The notes beneath the pieces were generated by a model. That model was not told the DNA's origin, did not search any database, and worked only from the letters and a program-made list of their open reading frames with translations. Shown one piece after another: positions 25,234 through 35,664 of a DNA stretch of 64,000 nt. The translations under genes were made by a program, and so were the position numbers. The first letter of the stretch is position 1; every line of letters starts with the position of its first letter. Source of the DNA: Bacteroidia bacterium (GTDB lineage: Bacteria > Bacteroidota > Bacteroidia > 2-12-FULL-35-15). The stretch covers positions 1 through 64,000 of the forward strand of contig JAGVJJ010000008.1 of the NCBI GenBank assembly GCA_020051175.1. Reading direction: 5' to 3'.

Positions 25234-26289
25234 TTACCGATCGCGTTTTTTAGGGGTGATAACCAGCGGGTTCTCAGTAAGCTCTGTATATTGCGAACGC
25301 GCCCTGAAAACATCAATAGCCGTATAAACAGCTTTACGGAAAGACTCTTCAGAAGCCAGATTTTTACCGGCAATATCGTAGGCAGTACCATGGTCAGGAG
25401 AGGTTCTGACTACCGGTAAGCCGGCTGTGAAATTTACTCCCGAGTTAAAGGCAATGGATTTGAAAGGAATAAGCCCCTGGTCGTGGTACATTGCCAATAC
25501 GGCATCGTACTGCTGGTAGGTATTGTTTCCGAAAAATCCATCGGCAGGGAAGGGGCCATAGGCCATTATATCTTCCAGGTGTGCTTTATCAATGGCAGGT
25601 TTTATAATGGTTTTTTCTTCGTTCCCGATTACTCCATTGTCGCCCGCATGTGGGTTTAGCCCTAAAACAGCAATGCGGGGCTTCCGGATGACAAAATCCT
25701 GAATCAAAGATCGGTTAAGGGTACGGATTTTATCTAAAATTTTCTCGGTTGACAGTTGCTGTGCCACCTGTGCCACTGGAATATGACCGGTAACAACCGC
25801 AACGCGCAATGAATCGCTAACCAGGAACATAAGGCTTTTTCCGTTGCCGAATTTTGCTTCAAGGTACTCCGTATGTCCTGGAAATTTAAAATCGGGCGAT
25901 TGTATATTTTCTTTGTTGATAGGTGCTGTTACAAGCACATTTATTTTTTTTGCTGCAAGCGCGTTTGCAGCAGCTTCAAGAGACTTCAGTGCATATTTTC
26001 CACCGGCCTCGGTTTGTTTTCCGAGCTCAACATGGGCTTCGTCCTCATATACATTAATGATATTTGCCCGTTTGTGGTTTATTTCAGAAAGGTCTTTGAT
26101 ATGGTTAAAGCTGAAATCTTCAATATTAAGCGCTTTCCGGTGAAAAGTGGCAGTTTTGTTGGAGCCAAAAATAACAGGTGTGCACAGATCGAACATCTGG
26201 GGGTCAAGAAATGTTTTAATGATCACTTCGAGGCCTATGCCGTTAATGTCGCCCTGCGAAATTCCTACAATAATTTTTTCTTCAGTCAT
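25234..26289 (-). CDS. pdxA: 4-hydroxythreonine-4-phosphate dehydrogenase
   Basis: PdxA oxidises 4-phosphohydroxy-L-threonine in the DXP-dependent route to pyridoxal phosphate. The 351-residue enzyme starts GISQGDINGIGLEV and has LVTAPINKENIQ, a metal-binding FPGHTEYLE, LGLNPHAGDNGVIG and AMYHDQGLIPFK. All expected motifs are present. It is the first gene of the string that continues into DUF177, rpmF and plsX; the 151-base gap before DUF177 holds a palindromic repeat. Confidence 0.96.
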   Translation of the reverse strand: MTEEKIIVGISQGDINGIGLEVIIKTFLDPQMFDLCTPVIFGSNKTATFHRKALNIEDFSFNHIKDLSEINHKRANIINVYEDEAHVELGKQTEAGGKYALKSLEAAANALAAKKINVLVTAPINKENIQSPDFKFPGHTEYLEAKFGNGKSLMFLVSDSLRVAVVTGHIPVAQVAQQLSTEKILDKIRTLNRSLIQDFVIRKPRIAVLGLNPHAGDNGVIGNEEKTIIKPAIDKAHLEDIMAYGPFPADGFFGNNTYQQYDAVLAMYHDQGLIPFKSIAFNSGVNFTAGLPVVRTSPDHGTAYDIAGKNLASEESFRKAVYTAIDVFRARSQYTELTENPLVITPKKRDR

Positions 26290-26383
26290 TTTTCAAGTTG
26301 TATTACGCTGCAAGCTGCTTTTAAGAATAAACACGTGCGAAATTACAAATTAATTAATAAGGAAGCAGGAAAGAAACCTGTGT

Positions 26384-29300
26384 TTATATTTTTATTCCCA
26401 CAACCAATATATCATCGGTCTGGTTCAGGTCACCTTTCCAGTCAAATATTGTTTTTTCCAATATTTGCTGTTGTTGGTCCATTCCAAGATGACAGTTGCT
26501 TTGAAGAAGGGCTTTAAATGTCTGGGAAAAGAATTTTTTCCTTTCCGGCCCACCTAATTGGTCGGCAAAGCCATCGGAAAAGAGGTACATCACATCACCT
26601 TTCACAAGCTGGAAAGTATGATTGGTAAATCCTTGTTCAGGTGCTTTTTTTATAGAACCGATAGAACGCTTATCGGCTTTAAGCTGGAAAAATTCTGGCT
26701 CTTGTGAGTTGTTGTCCTGTTTTCTGAAAATTAATAAAGGACTGTGTGCCCCTGCGTATTGAAGTGTGGTCATTGCTTTATCAAAGCAGATAAGCGCTAT
26801 ATCCATACCGTATTTTACAGAAGTATTATTAGAGTTTTGCTTCAATGATGTCAAAACCTGTATGTTTAGTTCTTCCAGGATTTCGGACGGAGTATGCTGT
26901 GCCTTTATTTTAATAATATCGTTTAAAAAATTGCTTCCCAGCAGCGACATGAAAGCACCTGGAACCCCATGTCCGGTACAATCGGCAACTGCAATAAATA
27001 TACGTTCTTTGTCTTCATGCACCCAGTAAAAATCACCGCTGACAATGTCTTTTGGTTTATACAGTACAAAATATTCCGGAAGGCATTTTTTTAATTCCTC
27101 TTCAGATGGAAGTATTGCCTGCTGAATATTTTGTGCATACTCAATACTATCGGTTATTAAACTGTTTTTTTCTTCAACCAGTTTTTTTTGCTTTATAATT
27201 TCAGAGGTGCGTTCTTTTACTGTGGATTCAAGCAGTTCTTTGTCTTTGCGCAGGCTGGCTGTTCTCCACCGGTAAAGTATAAACAGTATAGCCGAAACAA
27301 CAACTGCGTAAATTGAATAGGCCCACCAGGTGCGGTAAAATGGCGGAAGTACTGTAAAGCTATAGGTTACAGGTGTGCTCCATACTCCTTCAGAGCTCAG
27401 CGCTTTTAGCCGAAAAGTGTAGTCGCCTTCATACATATTGCCAAAGGTGGCAGTTGTTTTGCTGCTAAGCGGACTCCATTGATTGCTATAGCCTTCCAGT
27501 ATATACTGGTATCTTATCTGTTTGAATTTAACAGGCTCCACCGCTCCAAATTCAAAACTGAGGCTATTGTTTTCATAAGGTAATACAAGATGCTGAGGTA
27601 AAGGATAAAACGGAGTAACAGCGTCAAAATTAATTTTTGCAAATTTTTTTCTCATTGCTTCGCGTTGCTCTTGTGTTAAGGCACTACCCAGGCTGCTTAC
27701 TTCTTCTATCTGTGAAGCGGCAGCTAGTATCGCAGAATCATTTGGTGCTTTCGTAATACAATGCCAGCAAACGGTTTCCTCATTCACCTTAATGCTTTGG
27801 ATAAGCAGCACCGGTGCTTTCTTGTTCCTGTTCAGTTCAGATGGATTAAACCGTACCAGTCCGGTTTTGTCGGCTCCCGTTGCAATCCATATGTTTCCTT
27901 TGCTGTCCTGGTACATGGCATCCTGTCCGCCATTCACATCTTTCACCGGGTAGCCTGTTTCTGAATTGTAAACCTCAAAAACCGGGGTGTAGTTTTTTAA
28001 TATTTTATTCGTAAGTTTTTCGTTTGCTTTTACCAAGCCGTCTGGTGAAAGGCCGGGATAAAATTGATCGTTGGCATCTTTCCAGCCTGTAAGCACAGCA
28101 AGGCCCTGATTGGTCCCTGCAATAAGAGATTGCACACTTTGTGTTTTTATAGTATATGTGTTGGGCCGTATTAATAACTGGGTTACCACCGCGTTGGGAA
28201 GTCCCTGGGGTTTGTTGAAATTTAAAAACGAGTCACCATCAAACCTGCTCAGTCCGCCACCGGCAGTCCCAATCCATAAAATCCCGTCTTTGTCTTCAAC
28301 AATGCTGCAAATTGTATTGTTGGGCAAACCATCTTTTGTAGTAAAATTCGTAAATAATTTTTGTGATGTTCTTTTTATGTCGCGGTTAAGCAAGCTTAAA
28401 CCGCCACCGAATGTTCCAATCCAGAGATTGTTTTTACTGTCTTCAAAAATTTTCCATATGGTGTTAGCAGCCAATCCATCTGCTGTTGTATAGTTTGTGA
28501 AATATGAATTGGTGCCAGGAGTGGGGTGTGGGTTAAAACGGCTTATTCCCCCAAGGGTGCCCAGCCATATTGTACCATGGCTATCCTCGTATATACAACG
28601 TACTGTGTTATTGGAAAGGCCTTGTTCCGTAGTATATGTCGTAAATGTGTTACCATTAAAAATGCAAAGCCCTTTGCCGTCCGTTCCAAACCAGATGTTC
28701 CCTCCTTTATCCGTATACATACTCCATACGGTGCTATCGGGCAGGCCCTGTGCAGTAGAATAGTTTTTAAAAACATTGCCGTCATAACAGCTTACGCCAT
28801 TATTATTTGTACCAAACCATATATTTCCTTTTTGATCTTCCAGTATACTCCAGATAATATTGCCCGGCAGGCCCTGGCGGGTGTTGTAATTGGTAAAAGC
28901 TTTGCCATCGTATCTGTTTAATCCACCACCATAAGTACATATCCAGATGCTGCCATCTTTGTCTTCTACCAGTGTTTTGATGTTATTGCTTGAGAGCCCC
29001 TGATCAACGGTGTAGCTGGTAAATATAAGTTCTGGTTCCATCCGGTTGTTTTCTATTAGCTGCAAACGGCTAACACCACCTTGTGTTCCAAACCACAACT
29101 CATTTTGTTTGTCCTGCAAAATACTCCAGACTGAATTGTTGATAAGGCCCTGAGATCTGGTAAAGTTTTCTGCTGCCAGTTTGTTCCCTGTAGTTAAAAT
29201 ATGGCTTGCGCCATTGTCGGTTCCCGCCCATATTGTGCCAGACCTATCCAGGAACAGGCATAATAAGTTGTCGCTTAACAAACCATCGCGCTTTGTAAAC

Positions 29301-30133
29301 GTTTTGAATGAAACTGGTCCATTTTGTGGATGCAGGATGTTGATGCCCCCTCCGAATGTTGCAATCCAAATAGTGCCGTTTTTGTCCTGAACAATACTCC
29401 TTATACTGTTGTTACTTAAGCCTTGTTCGGTAGTGTAATTGATAAATTCAGGTTTGTTTTTACCAATTTCTTTTGCTTTTAAAACACTTAGTCCGCCATC
29501 GGTCGCAAACCAGATGTTGCCTGAATTGTCTTCGGTAATACCTCTTACTACATTACTAACTAGTCCGCTAGATACGGTGTAATTAATAAATCGTGTGCCG
29601 TCAAATTTATTTATCCCTCCACCACCGGAACCTATCCAGATGTTTGCTTTGCTGTCCTCAAAAATGCACCATACGGTATTTTTGGCAAGTCCGTGAGCGG
29701 TGGTGTAATTGGTGAATGTTTTGCCATCGTATCTGCTGATACCGCCTCCTGCCGTTCCAAACCAAAGGTTTCCATAGTGGTCGCTGTAGGATGAAATAAC
29801 AACATCCAGTGCAAGCCCATTGTCGGATGTATAATGTGTAAAATTGGCTGTGCCGCCATCACCAAGAATAAAGGGCTGTCCATGACTGTTGCGTATTGTT
29901 TCTCCATTTTTATTTTTTAATACAGGCAGAGATACTTGCTGAGGTGGTTTTGCAACAACTGTTTTAGGAGGTTTGTTTTGTTGCTGGGCAATGAGAGGAT
30001 TCGCAGGGTGAAAAAAAATGAACAAAAAAAGAATTACCGTCTCAACAGCCAAAAACGAAGAGAATGAAAGATTTGCATTCACCGTACTTCTGTTTCCTAC
30101 ATGCATCTTTTTATCTGTTACATTTTTGTTCAT
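26384..30133 (-). CDS. propeller-type sensor with SpoIIE/PP2C phosphatase output (1)
   Basis: The 1249-residue inner-membrane sensor has an N-terminal hydrophobic segment near 28-48. About 13-14 Reg_prop (two-component regulator propeller) repeats of 45-50 residues follow, each with the pattern YTTxxGLxxNxV and GxIWIGT, over residues 90-700. Next come a Y_Y_Y domain (about 865-930), one membrane helix (934-955), a coiled coil and a C-terminal SpoIIE/RsbU phosphatase. In the latter the metal site is GDFYW from residue 1033, then DCTGHGVPGAFMS, SDGFADQ and DQTDDILVV-type residues. No histidine kinase domain is present. It probably dephosphorylates an anti-anti-sigma-type partner, which is not in the window. 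Confidence 0.88.
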   Translation of the reverse strand: MNKNVTDKKMHVGNRSTVNANLSFSSFLAVETVILFLFIFFHPANPLIAQQQNKPPKTVVAKPPQQVSLPVLKNKNGETIRNSHGQPFILGDGGTANFTHYTSDNGLALDVVISSYSDHYGNLWFGTAGGGISRYDGKTFTNYTTAHGLAKNTVWCIFEDSKANIWIGSGGGGINKFDGTRFINYTVSSGLVSNVVRGITEDNSGNIWFATDGGLSVLKAKEIGKNKPEFINYTTEQGLSNNSIRSIVQDKNGTIWIATFGGGINILHPQNGPVSFKTFTKRDGLLSDNLLCLFLDRSGTIWAGTDNGASHILTTGNKLAAENFTRSQGLINNSVWSILQDKQNELWFGTQGGVSRLQLIENNRMEPELIFTSYTVDQGLSSNNIKTLVEDKDGSIWICTYGGGLNRYDGKAFTNYNTRQGLPGNIIWSILEDQKGNIWFGTNNNGVSCYDGNVFKNYSTAQGLPDSTVWSMYTDKGGNIWFGTDGKGLCIFNGNTFTTYTTEQGLSNNTVRCIYEDSHGTIWLGTLGGISRFNPHPTPGTNSYFTNYTTADGLAANTIWKIFEDSKNNLWIGTFGGGLSLLNRDIKRTSQKLFTNFTTKDGLPNNTICSIVEDKDGILWIGTAGGGLSRFDGDSFLNFNKPQGLPNAVVTQLLIRPNTYTIKTQSVQSLIAGTNQGLAVLTGWKDANDQFYPGLSPDGLVKANEKLTNKILKNYTPVFEVYNSETGYPVKDVNGGQDAMYQDSKGNIWIATGADKTGLVRFNPSELNRNKKAPVLLIQSIKVNEETVCWHCITKAPNDSAILAAASQIEEVSSLGSALTQEQREAMRKKFAKINFDAVTPFYPLPQHLVLPYENNSLSFEFGAVEPVKFKQIRYQYILEGYSNQWSPLSSKTTATFGNMYEGDYTFRLKALSSEGVWSTPVTYSFTVLPPFYRTWWAYSIYAVVVSAILFILYRWRTASLRKDKELLESTVKERTSEIIKQKKLVEEKNSLITDSIEYAQNIQQAILPSEEELKKCLPEYFVLYKPKDIVSGDFYWVHEDKERIFIAVADCTGHGVPGAFMSLLGSNFLNDIIKIKAQHTPSEILEELNIQVLTSLKQNSNNTSVKYGMDIALICFDKAMTTLQYAGAHSPLLIFRKQDNNSQEPEFFQLKADKRSIGSIKKAPEQGFTNHTFQLVKGDVMYLFSDGFADQLGGPERKKFFSQTFKALLQSNCHLGMDQQQQILEKTIFDWKGDLNQTDDILVVGIKI

Positions 30134-30204
30134 GTCCGGCTACAAAGCTACACAAATAAGAGCAAATTTGAGATGAGGTGTTGTCAGAGCATTTTGTATA
30201 TAAA

Positions 30205-33200
30205 TCATACCCTCACTCCAATTACCAACATGTCGTCAATCTGCTCTTGGCCGTTTTTCCAATCATTCATTGTTTGTTCCAGCAGGTTTTCCTGTGTCTG
30301 CATATTTTGCTGGTGGATACTTACAAGCAAATCCCTGAATGGCTGGTAAAAAAACTTCTGGTTGGCAGGCCCGCCTTTCTGGTCGGCAAAACCATCTGAG
30401 AAAATATAGATACAATCGCCTTTTTGCAATTGTACTTTGTGGTTAATGAAAGGTGCAGGACTGGCAGATGAAATGCCAATGGATCTGCGGTTTGCTTTTA
30501 TTTCAGTTATTGTATTGTTCCTTATCATCGTCAAAGGGTTATGGGCTCCTGCATATTCAAGTTCGTTTGACCGATAATTTAGTTTGCACAATGCAATGTC
30601 CATTCCTTCTTTTATGGAACCAAGCTGGCCCGTTTGTTTTAAAGCCCTTACCACGGAGCTGCTCAGCTCGTCCAGGATTTTGCCAGGCTCATGTATTTGC
30701 TGTTCCTTCACAATTTGTTCGAGGAGGTTGTATCCCATAATGCTCATAAATGCCCCTGGTACTCCATGGCCCGTACAGTCCACTGCCGCAAATAGTACTT
30801 CATGCTGATCGATTGCGTGTGCCCAGTAAAAATCACCGCTTACTATATCCTTTGGTTTAAAGAAAATAAATGAGTCCGGCAGTACACTGCTCATCATTTG
30901 CTGCGATGGTAAAATTGCCTGCTGGATGCGCAGCGCGTAGCTGATACTATCTGTAATTTTCAGGTTCTTTTCTTCTACCAGTACTTTTTGTTTCTCAATT
31001 TCTTTTGTTCGTGCTTTTATTTCTTCTTCCATATTGTCGTAGAGGTGCGCATTGTCAAGCGCGATTGCAATGTAAGAAGCAAGTGTCTGAAGGATTTCAA
31101 GATGATTGTGGGTGTATGCATCTTTTTTAGGGCTTTGCACGGCTATAACACCAATTACCCTTTCTTTCAGCTGTATTGGCAGATAAATCATTGATTGAGG
31201 ATGGCCGGCCTCATTGTTACCATCTTCCAGCTTTTTTATATGAACCTCGTAAGAGCTGATGTAGTTGCTGTATTCTTCATATACATTATTGATAAATACC
31301 GCTTTCTGATTATCAATGCACCAAACCGGAAACTGATTTTTGTTGTTCATGTCCCTGAGGTATACTTCATACTTTTTGCCATTTTCAACCGCCAGTTTGT
31401 ATTCAATACATTGTCTTGCCTCATCGTATATCCCGATACCAAATATAGTGGCATCCATGAGAGAATTTACCTTTTTATATACTGTGTCCAATATTTTTTC
31501 AAGATTGAGGGTGGAGGTTATTTCCTGTCCAATCTCACTTAAAATCTGGATATTGTTGTATGTTCTTTCAATTTCTTCTTTTTTATTCATCAGTTCTGCA
31601 GTACGCACCCTTACCATTTCTTCAAGGTTTTCATATAGTTCGGCATTCTGGATACCAATGGCAATATATACCGCAAGATTTTTAAGGATGTTCAGGTGCT
31701 GCGCTGTATAAGCATTTTTGCGAAAGCTGGACACGTTTACCACTCCAATTACTTTATTGTTAAATAACAGGGGCAGATAAATGATGGATTCCGGCTGCTC
31801 TCCAGCTATGGGAGGAGGGATGAATGGTATGTACTGCTGATACTCTTTTTCAAAGTCATTGATGCATATTTCATACTTGTGTTTGAAGCAAAGTACTGGC
31901 AGCCGTGTATCATCATTGAGATCGTATTCGCTGTCAAACTTTTCCCCTTTTTCCAGGAATCCGGGGAACTCAATAGTGTTGTTCATTCTGTTTGGTATGC
32001 CAATACAAAATATATCAGCATCCATCAGTCTGTTGATGCTGCCGTAAGTTTTTTCCACTATTTTTTCAATAGAGAGTGTGGAAGTGATTTTTTGCCCTAT
32101 TTCACTTAGAATTACGATGGTCTTGTTGGATTGCTCCAGTTCGTGATTTTTTTTATTCAACTGCTCTTCTATCTTTTTTCTTTCACTTATGTCAGTATCA
32201 ATTACTACCAGTTTTTTTATCTCACCTTTTTCATCCAATATAGGGGTGAGGGTACTTTGGGTCCACCTTTCATGGCCATCTTTTGTATGGTTCAGTGCCT
32301 GGTAAGTAGAAGTTTTTTTGTTTTTAATACTTTGCTTGATTACGTCTTTTATATCAGGGTTAGAGCTAAGTTCTTCAATGGTCTTTCCTTTTTGTTTTAA
32401 TTCTTCAAACGTGTAGCCAAGAAGTTTAGTGAGCCCTTCGTTTGCCCATTCTATCTCGCCTCCGGGTCCGCATATAAGTACTCCGTTATCAGTTTCACTC
32501 GCAACAATGGACAGCTTTTCCAGCTCCATGTTTTGTTTTACGATTTCTTCGGTACGCATTTTTACAGTTTGTTCAAGCTGCTCTTTATCGCGTCTTAATG
32601 ATACGGTACGCCACCTGTATGTTGCGAAAAGGAGTCCGGATACGGCTATTGCATACAGGGTATAAGCCCACCAGGTGCGGTATAATGGTGGTAAAACTCT
32701 AAAAGAATATGAAACAGGCGAACTCCAGATACCTTCTGGGCTTAAGGCTTTGAGCCTGAATGTGTAATTACCTTCACTGATATTTCCAAAAGTGGCGCTT
32801 GTTTTATTTGTAAGCGGGCTCCACTCATTGCTGTAACCCTCAAGTATGTATTGGTATTTCACAAGGTGTGCACGTGCGGGTTTAATAGCCGAAAAATCAA
32901 AGGTTATATTGTTATTCGCATAAGGCAGCACCAGGTTTACAGGTACGGGATAGAACTGTGCTATGCTGTCGAATTCTATGCCTGAAAATTTTTCAAGCAT
33001 TGATTCGTGCTGCACCTTTGTAAGTAACGCATCAAAAGTGCTTATCTCTTCAGCGACACGGGCAGGATCCAGGATGCTGTCTTTGCTGTTTTTTAAATAA
33101 TTCCAACTGATGTTTTCCTCATTTATTTTGATGGACTGGATATTTAAAGTAAGTGGTTGAGTGTTGCGGTTCAATGCTGACGGGTCAAAGCGTACCAATG

Positions 33201-35469
33201 CCGTTTTAGCTGCACCGGTAGCGATCCAGATAATACCTTTCGAATCAACAAACATTGCATGCTGCCCTATATTCACATCTTTTACCGGATAACCTGTTTC
33301 GGAATTATAAATTTCAAAATTGGGCGTATAATTTTTCAGATCATCGTTAGAAATGCCTGAAGTGTTTATATTGATGCCCGGATAAAAAGTTCCTTCTTTA
33401 TCTTTCCAGCCGGTAAGTATTGCAATGCCAAGATTGGTTCCCAACACTAGGCATTGTTCCTGTTTTTGGTTGTCCTTTGCGCAAGGCAGCAGGTCTACCT
33501 GTATCACAATGTTGTCATGCAATCCCTGTGATTTATTAAAATTCAGGAACGATTTACCGTCAAAACGGCTTAAACCATTGTCGGTGGCAAACCAGATATT
33601 TCCTGTTTTATCCTCTGCAATTGCTGTTACTGAATTTCCCGCGAGCCCCTGTTGCATTGTATAATTCCTTATTTCAATTTTTTCGGTATTGTTCTTAGGT
33701 AAGCCTTGCCCTGATGGCAGAATGAGCTGGCTCAGACCTTTCTCAGTACCCAGCCAGATATTTCCCTTTTTATCTTTATGAATGGATTTGATTGTATTGT
33801 TAATCAATCCCTGCTGTTCGGTATAGTTGGTAAAAGTGTGCTTGTCGAACCTGCTTAATCCTCCGTTTGTGCCTATCCACAATACATTATTTTCGTCTTC
33901 AAGTATTGCGGTCACAACGTTGTTTACAAGCCCTTGTTCTGTATAGTAATTGGTAAATGACTCGCCATTAAAGCAGCTTAAGCCTACATATGTGCCTATC
34001 CAGATGTTTCCTTTTTTGTCTTCGAGCACAGTCCAAACCTGGTTGTCGGGCAATCCCTGGTAAGCAGTGTAATTGGTGAAGCCGGGATTGTGAAGTGCAT
34101 TTGATTTGCTGCTATATTGGCTCAGGCCACTATTTGTCGCAAACCAAAGACCGTCTTTCTTGTCTTCGCAAATACTCCATATCGTATTACTTAGAAGTCC
34201 CTGGTCGGTGGTGTAGCTGGTGAATGCTTTTCCATTATAACGGCTTATACCACTGTCATCGGTACCAAACCACATATTGCCTTCTCTGTCTTCAACTATA
34301 TTCCATACATTTTTTCCTGCTAATCCAAGCTGTTTGGTATAGCTAACAAATTTTTTTCCATCATAAAGGCTCACTCCGTTACTGGTTCCCATCCATATAT
34401 TTCCATTTTTATCTCCACGGATTTTCCACACGCTGTTATTTGCTATACCATCAGCAGTTGTATAATTTGAGACGGATATTTTCCCGTCAGAATTTTGGGG
34501 ATTATAGCAACTCACTCCATCACCGTCCGATGCAATCCATATATTTCCGGCCTTGTCCTCAAATAGGTCCCAAACCATATCATTTATCAGGCCGTTCTTT
34601 TCGGTATAGTTCTCAAATGAATTTTGAACCGGGTCAAAGCGTGCCAGGCCCCCCATAGTTCCGAACCACAATGTGCCTGATTTGTCTTCAATGATACTGG
34701 AAACAACATCGTGTGGCAATCCTTGTTTGGTGGTATAGTTAATAAATGATTTGCCATCGAACCGAAATATTCCACCTCCGTTGGTCCCAATCCATAGATT
34801 GCCTTTCCTGTCTTCAGCAATGCTCCATACACTGCTGTTGGTAAGGCCCTGTTGAGCGCTGTAATTTGTAAAGCGTTTTCCATTGTATTTGCTCAGACCG
34901 GAGTTCGTGCCAAACCACATATTTCCTTTACGGTCCTCAATAATAGCCCATATTGAATTGTTTCCTAATCCGTGTGCTGTGGTGAAATTCGTAAATGATT
35001 TACCATCATACCTGCTTACCCCTCCTCCGGAGGTCCCAAACCATAAATTGCCCCAGTGATCCATATATGAAGAAAGTGTCACGTCAAGTGCAAGGCCATC
35101 GTCTGTTGTGTAATTTGTGAAATTCGAAAGTCCACCTTCACCCAAAATAAAGGGCTTGCCCGTTCTGTCTTTAATTACCTCACCGTTGTCTTTTTTTAAT
35201 GCAGCAAATGAAATTTTTTGGGGAGGTGTAAGTGTTATGGTAATTACATGCCCGTTTTTATCAAGAAAGTTATGATTTGAATTGGATTTTACGGGTACAT
35301 GTATCACTTCCGGTTCTCCTGCCGGAATTATAACAGGTGGTCTTAAATAAGTTTGGCTTTGAAGGTAAAAGGAGAAAAAGCTGAGCAGGAACACAAAGCA
35401 AATGTCTGGTCGTCCTTTGGTAAAGGAGATGGATCGGCTGCTGTAAATTCTGTGTTCTGGGTTACCCAT
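30205..35469 (-). CDS. propeller plus PAS/GAF sensor with SpoIIE/PP2C phosphatase (2)
   Basis: The 1754-residue sensor has an N-terminal signal-anchor, about 13 Reg_prop repeats and Y_Y_Y, as in the neighbouring protein ending at 26384. A membrane helix near 933-953 is followed by a PAS domain (about 985-1100, SIVASETDNGVLICG), two GAF domains (about 1115-1280 and 1310-1480) and a SpoIIE/RsbU phosphatase with GDFYW from residue 1544, DCTGHGVPGAFMS and SDGFADQKGG. Its propeller half resembles gene 1 and its PAS-GAF-phosphatase half resembles gene 3, so it looks like a hybrid. Substrate and signal are unknown. Confidence 0.88.
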   Translation of the reverse strand: MGNPEHRIYSSRSISFTKGRPDICFVFLLSFFSFYLQSQTYLRPPVIIPAGEPEVIHVPVKSNSNHNFLDKNGHVITITLTPPQKISFAALKKDNGEVIKDRTGKPFILGEGGLSNFTNYTTDDGLALDVTLSSYMDHWGNLWFGTSGGGVSRYDGKSFTNFTTAHGLGNNSIWAIIEDRKGNMWFGTNSGLSKYNGKRFTNYSAQQGLTNSSVWSIAEDRKGNLWIGTNGGGIFRFDGKSFINYTTKQGLPHDVVSSIIEDKSGTLWFGTMGGLARFDPVQNSFENYTEKNGLINDMVWDLFEDKAGNIWIASDGDGVSCYNPQNSDGKISVSNYTTADGIANNSVWKIRGDKNGNIWMGTSNGVSLYDGKKFVSYTKQLGLAGKNVWNIVEDREGNMWFGTDDSGISRYNGKAFTSYTTDQGLLSNTIWSICEDKKDGLWFATNSGLSQYSSKSNALHNPGFTNYTAYQGLPDNQVWTVLEDKKGNIWIGTYVGLSCFNGESFTNYYTEQGLVNNVVTAILEDENNVLWIGTNGGLSRFDKHTFTNYTEQQGLINNTIKSIHKDKKGNIWLGTEKGLSQLILPSGQGLPKNNTEKIEIRNYTMQQGLAGNSVTAIAEDKTGNIWFATDNGLSRFDGKSFLNFNKSQGLHDNIVIQVDLLPCAKDNQKQEQCLVLGTNLGIAILTGWKDKEGTFYPGININTSGISNDDLKNYTPNFEIYNSETGYPVKDVNIGQHAMFVDSKGIIWIATGAAKTALVRFDPSALNRNTQPLTLNIQSIKINEENISWNYLKNSKDSILDPARVAEEISTFDALLTKVQHESMLEKFSGIEFDSIAQFYPVPVNLVLPYANNNITFDFSAIKPARAHLVKYQYILEGYSNEWSPLTNKTSATFGNISEGNYTFRLKALSPEGIWSSPVSYSFRVLPPLYRTWWAYTLYAIAVSGLLFATYRWRTVSLRRDKEQLEQTVKMRTEEIVKQNMELEKLSIVASETDNGVLICGPGGEIEWANEGLTKLLGYTFEELKQKGKTIEELSSNPDIKDVIKQSIKNKKTSTYQALNHTKDGHERWTQSTLTPILDEKGEIKKLVVIDTDISERKKIEEQLNKKNHELEQSNKTIVILSEIGQKITSTLSIEKIVEKTYGSINRLMDADIFCIGIPNRMNNTIEFPGFLEKGEKFDSEYDLNDDTRLPVLCFKHKYEICINDFEKEYQQYIPFIPPPIAGEQPESIIYLPLLFNNKVIGVVNVSSFRKNAYTAQHLNILKNLAVYIAIGIQNAELYENLEEMVRVRTAELMNKKEEIERTYNNIQILSEIGQEITSTLNLEKILDTVYKKVNSLMDATIFGIGIYDEARQCIEYKLAVENGKKYEVYLRDMNNKNQFPVWCIDNQKAVFINNVYEEYSNYISSYEVHIKKLEDGNNEAGHPQSMIYLPIQLKERVIGVIAVQSPKKDAYTHNHLEILQTLASYIAIALDNAHLYDNMEEEIKARTKEIEKQKVLVEEKNLKITDSISYALRIQQAILPSQQMMSSVLPDSFIFFKPKDIVSGDFYWAHAIDQHEVLFAAVDCTGHGVPGAFMSIMGYNLLEQIVKEQQIHEPGKILDELSSSVVRALKQTGQLGSIKEGMDIALCKLNYRSNELEYAGAHNPLTMIRNNTITEIKANRRSIGISSASPAPFINHKVQLQKGDCIYIFSDGFADQKGGPANQKFFYQPFRDLLVSIHQQNMQTQENLLEQTMNDWKNGQEQIDDMLVIGVRV

Positions 35470-35664
35470 TTTTATTTCTGACTTTTCCGGTTGTCAACAG
35501 CACACTGCCTGGCGCAGTTTTAACAGCACCAAACAGACTTCGGGAAAGAGCAATTGATATTTAATAAAAGCTTCGGTATAAGAAATAGCCCTTCCTCATC
35601 TGGTAATGAAAGTAATGAAAAAAAGCGTATAAAATATCAGGATTTAGAAAAATGAGGACTGTTT
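35470..35664. other. 195-base gap between sensor genes
   Basis: No gene, clear promoter or hairpin was recognised here. It carries the 5' region of the gene ending at 30205 and the 3' end of the gene ending at 35665, and low-complexity A-rich sequence. Confidence 0.3.

Noticed and set aside
26384-35469. Long plus-strand open frames inside the propeller genes
   Set aside because: They are antisense shadows of repetitive coding sequence, with no recognisable domain or start signal.
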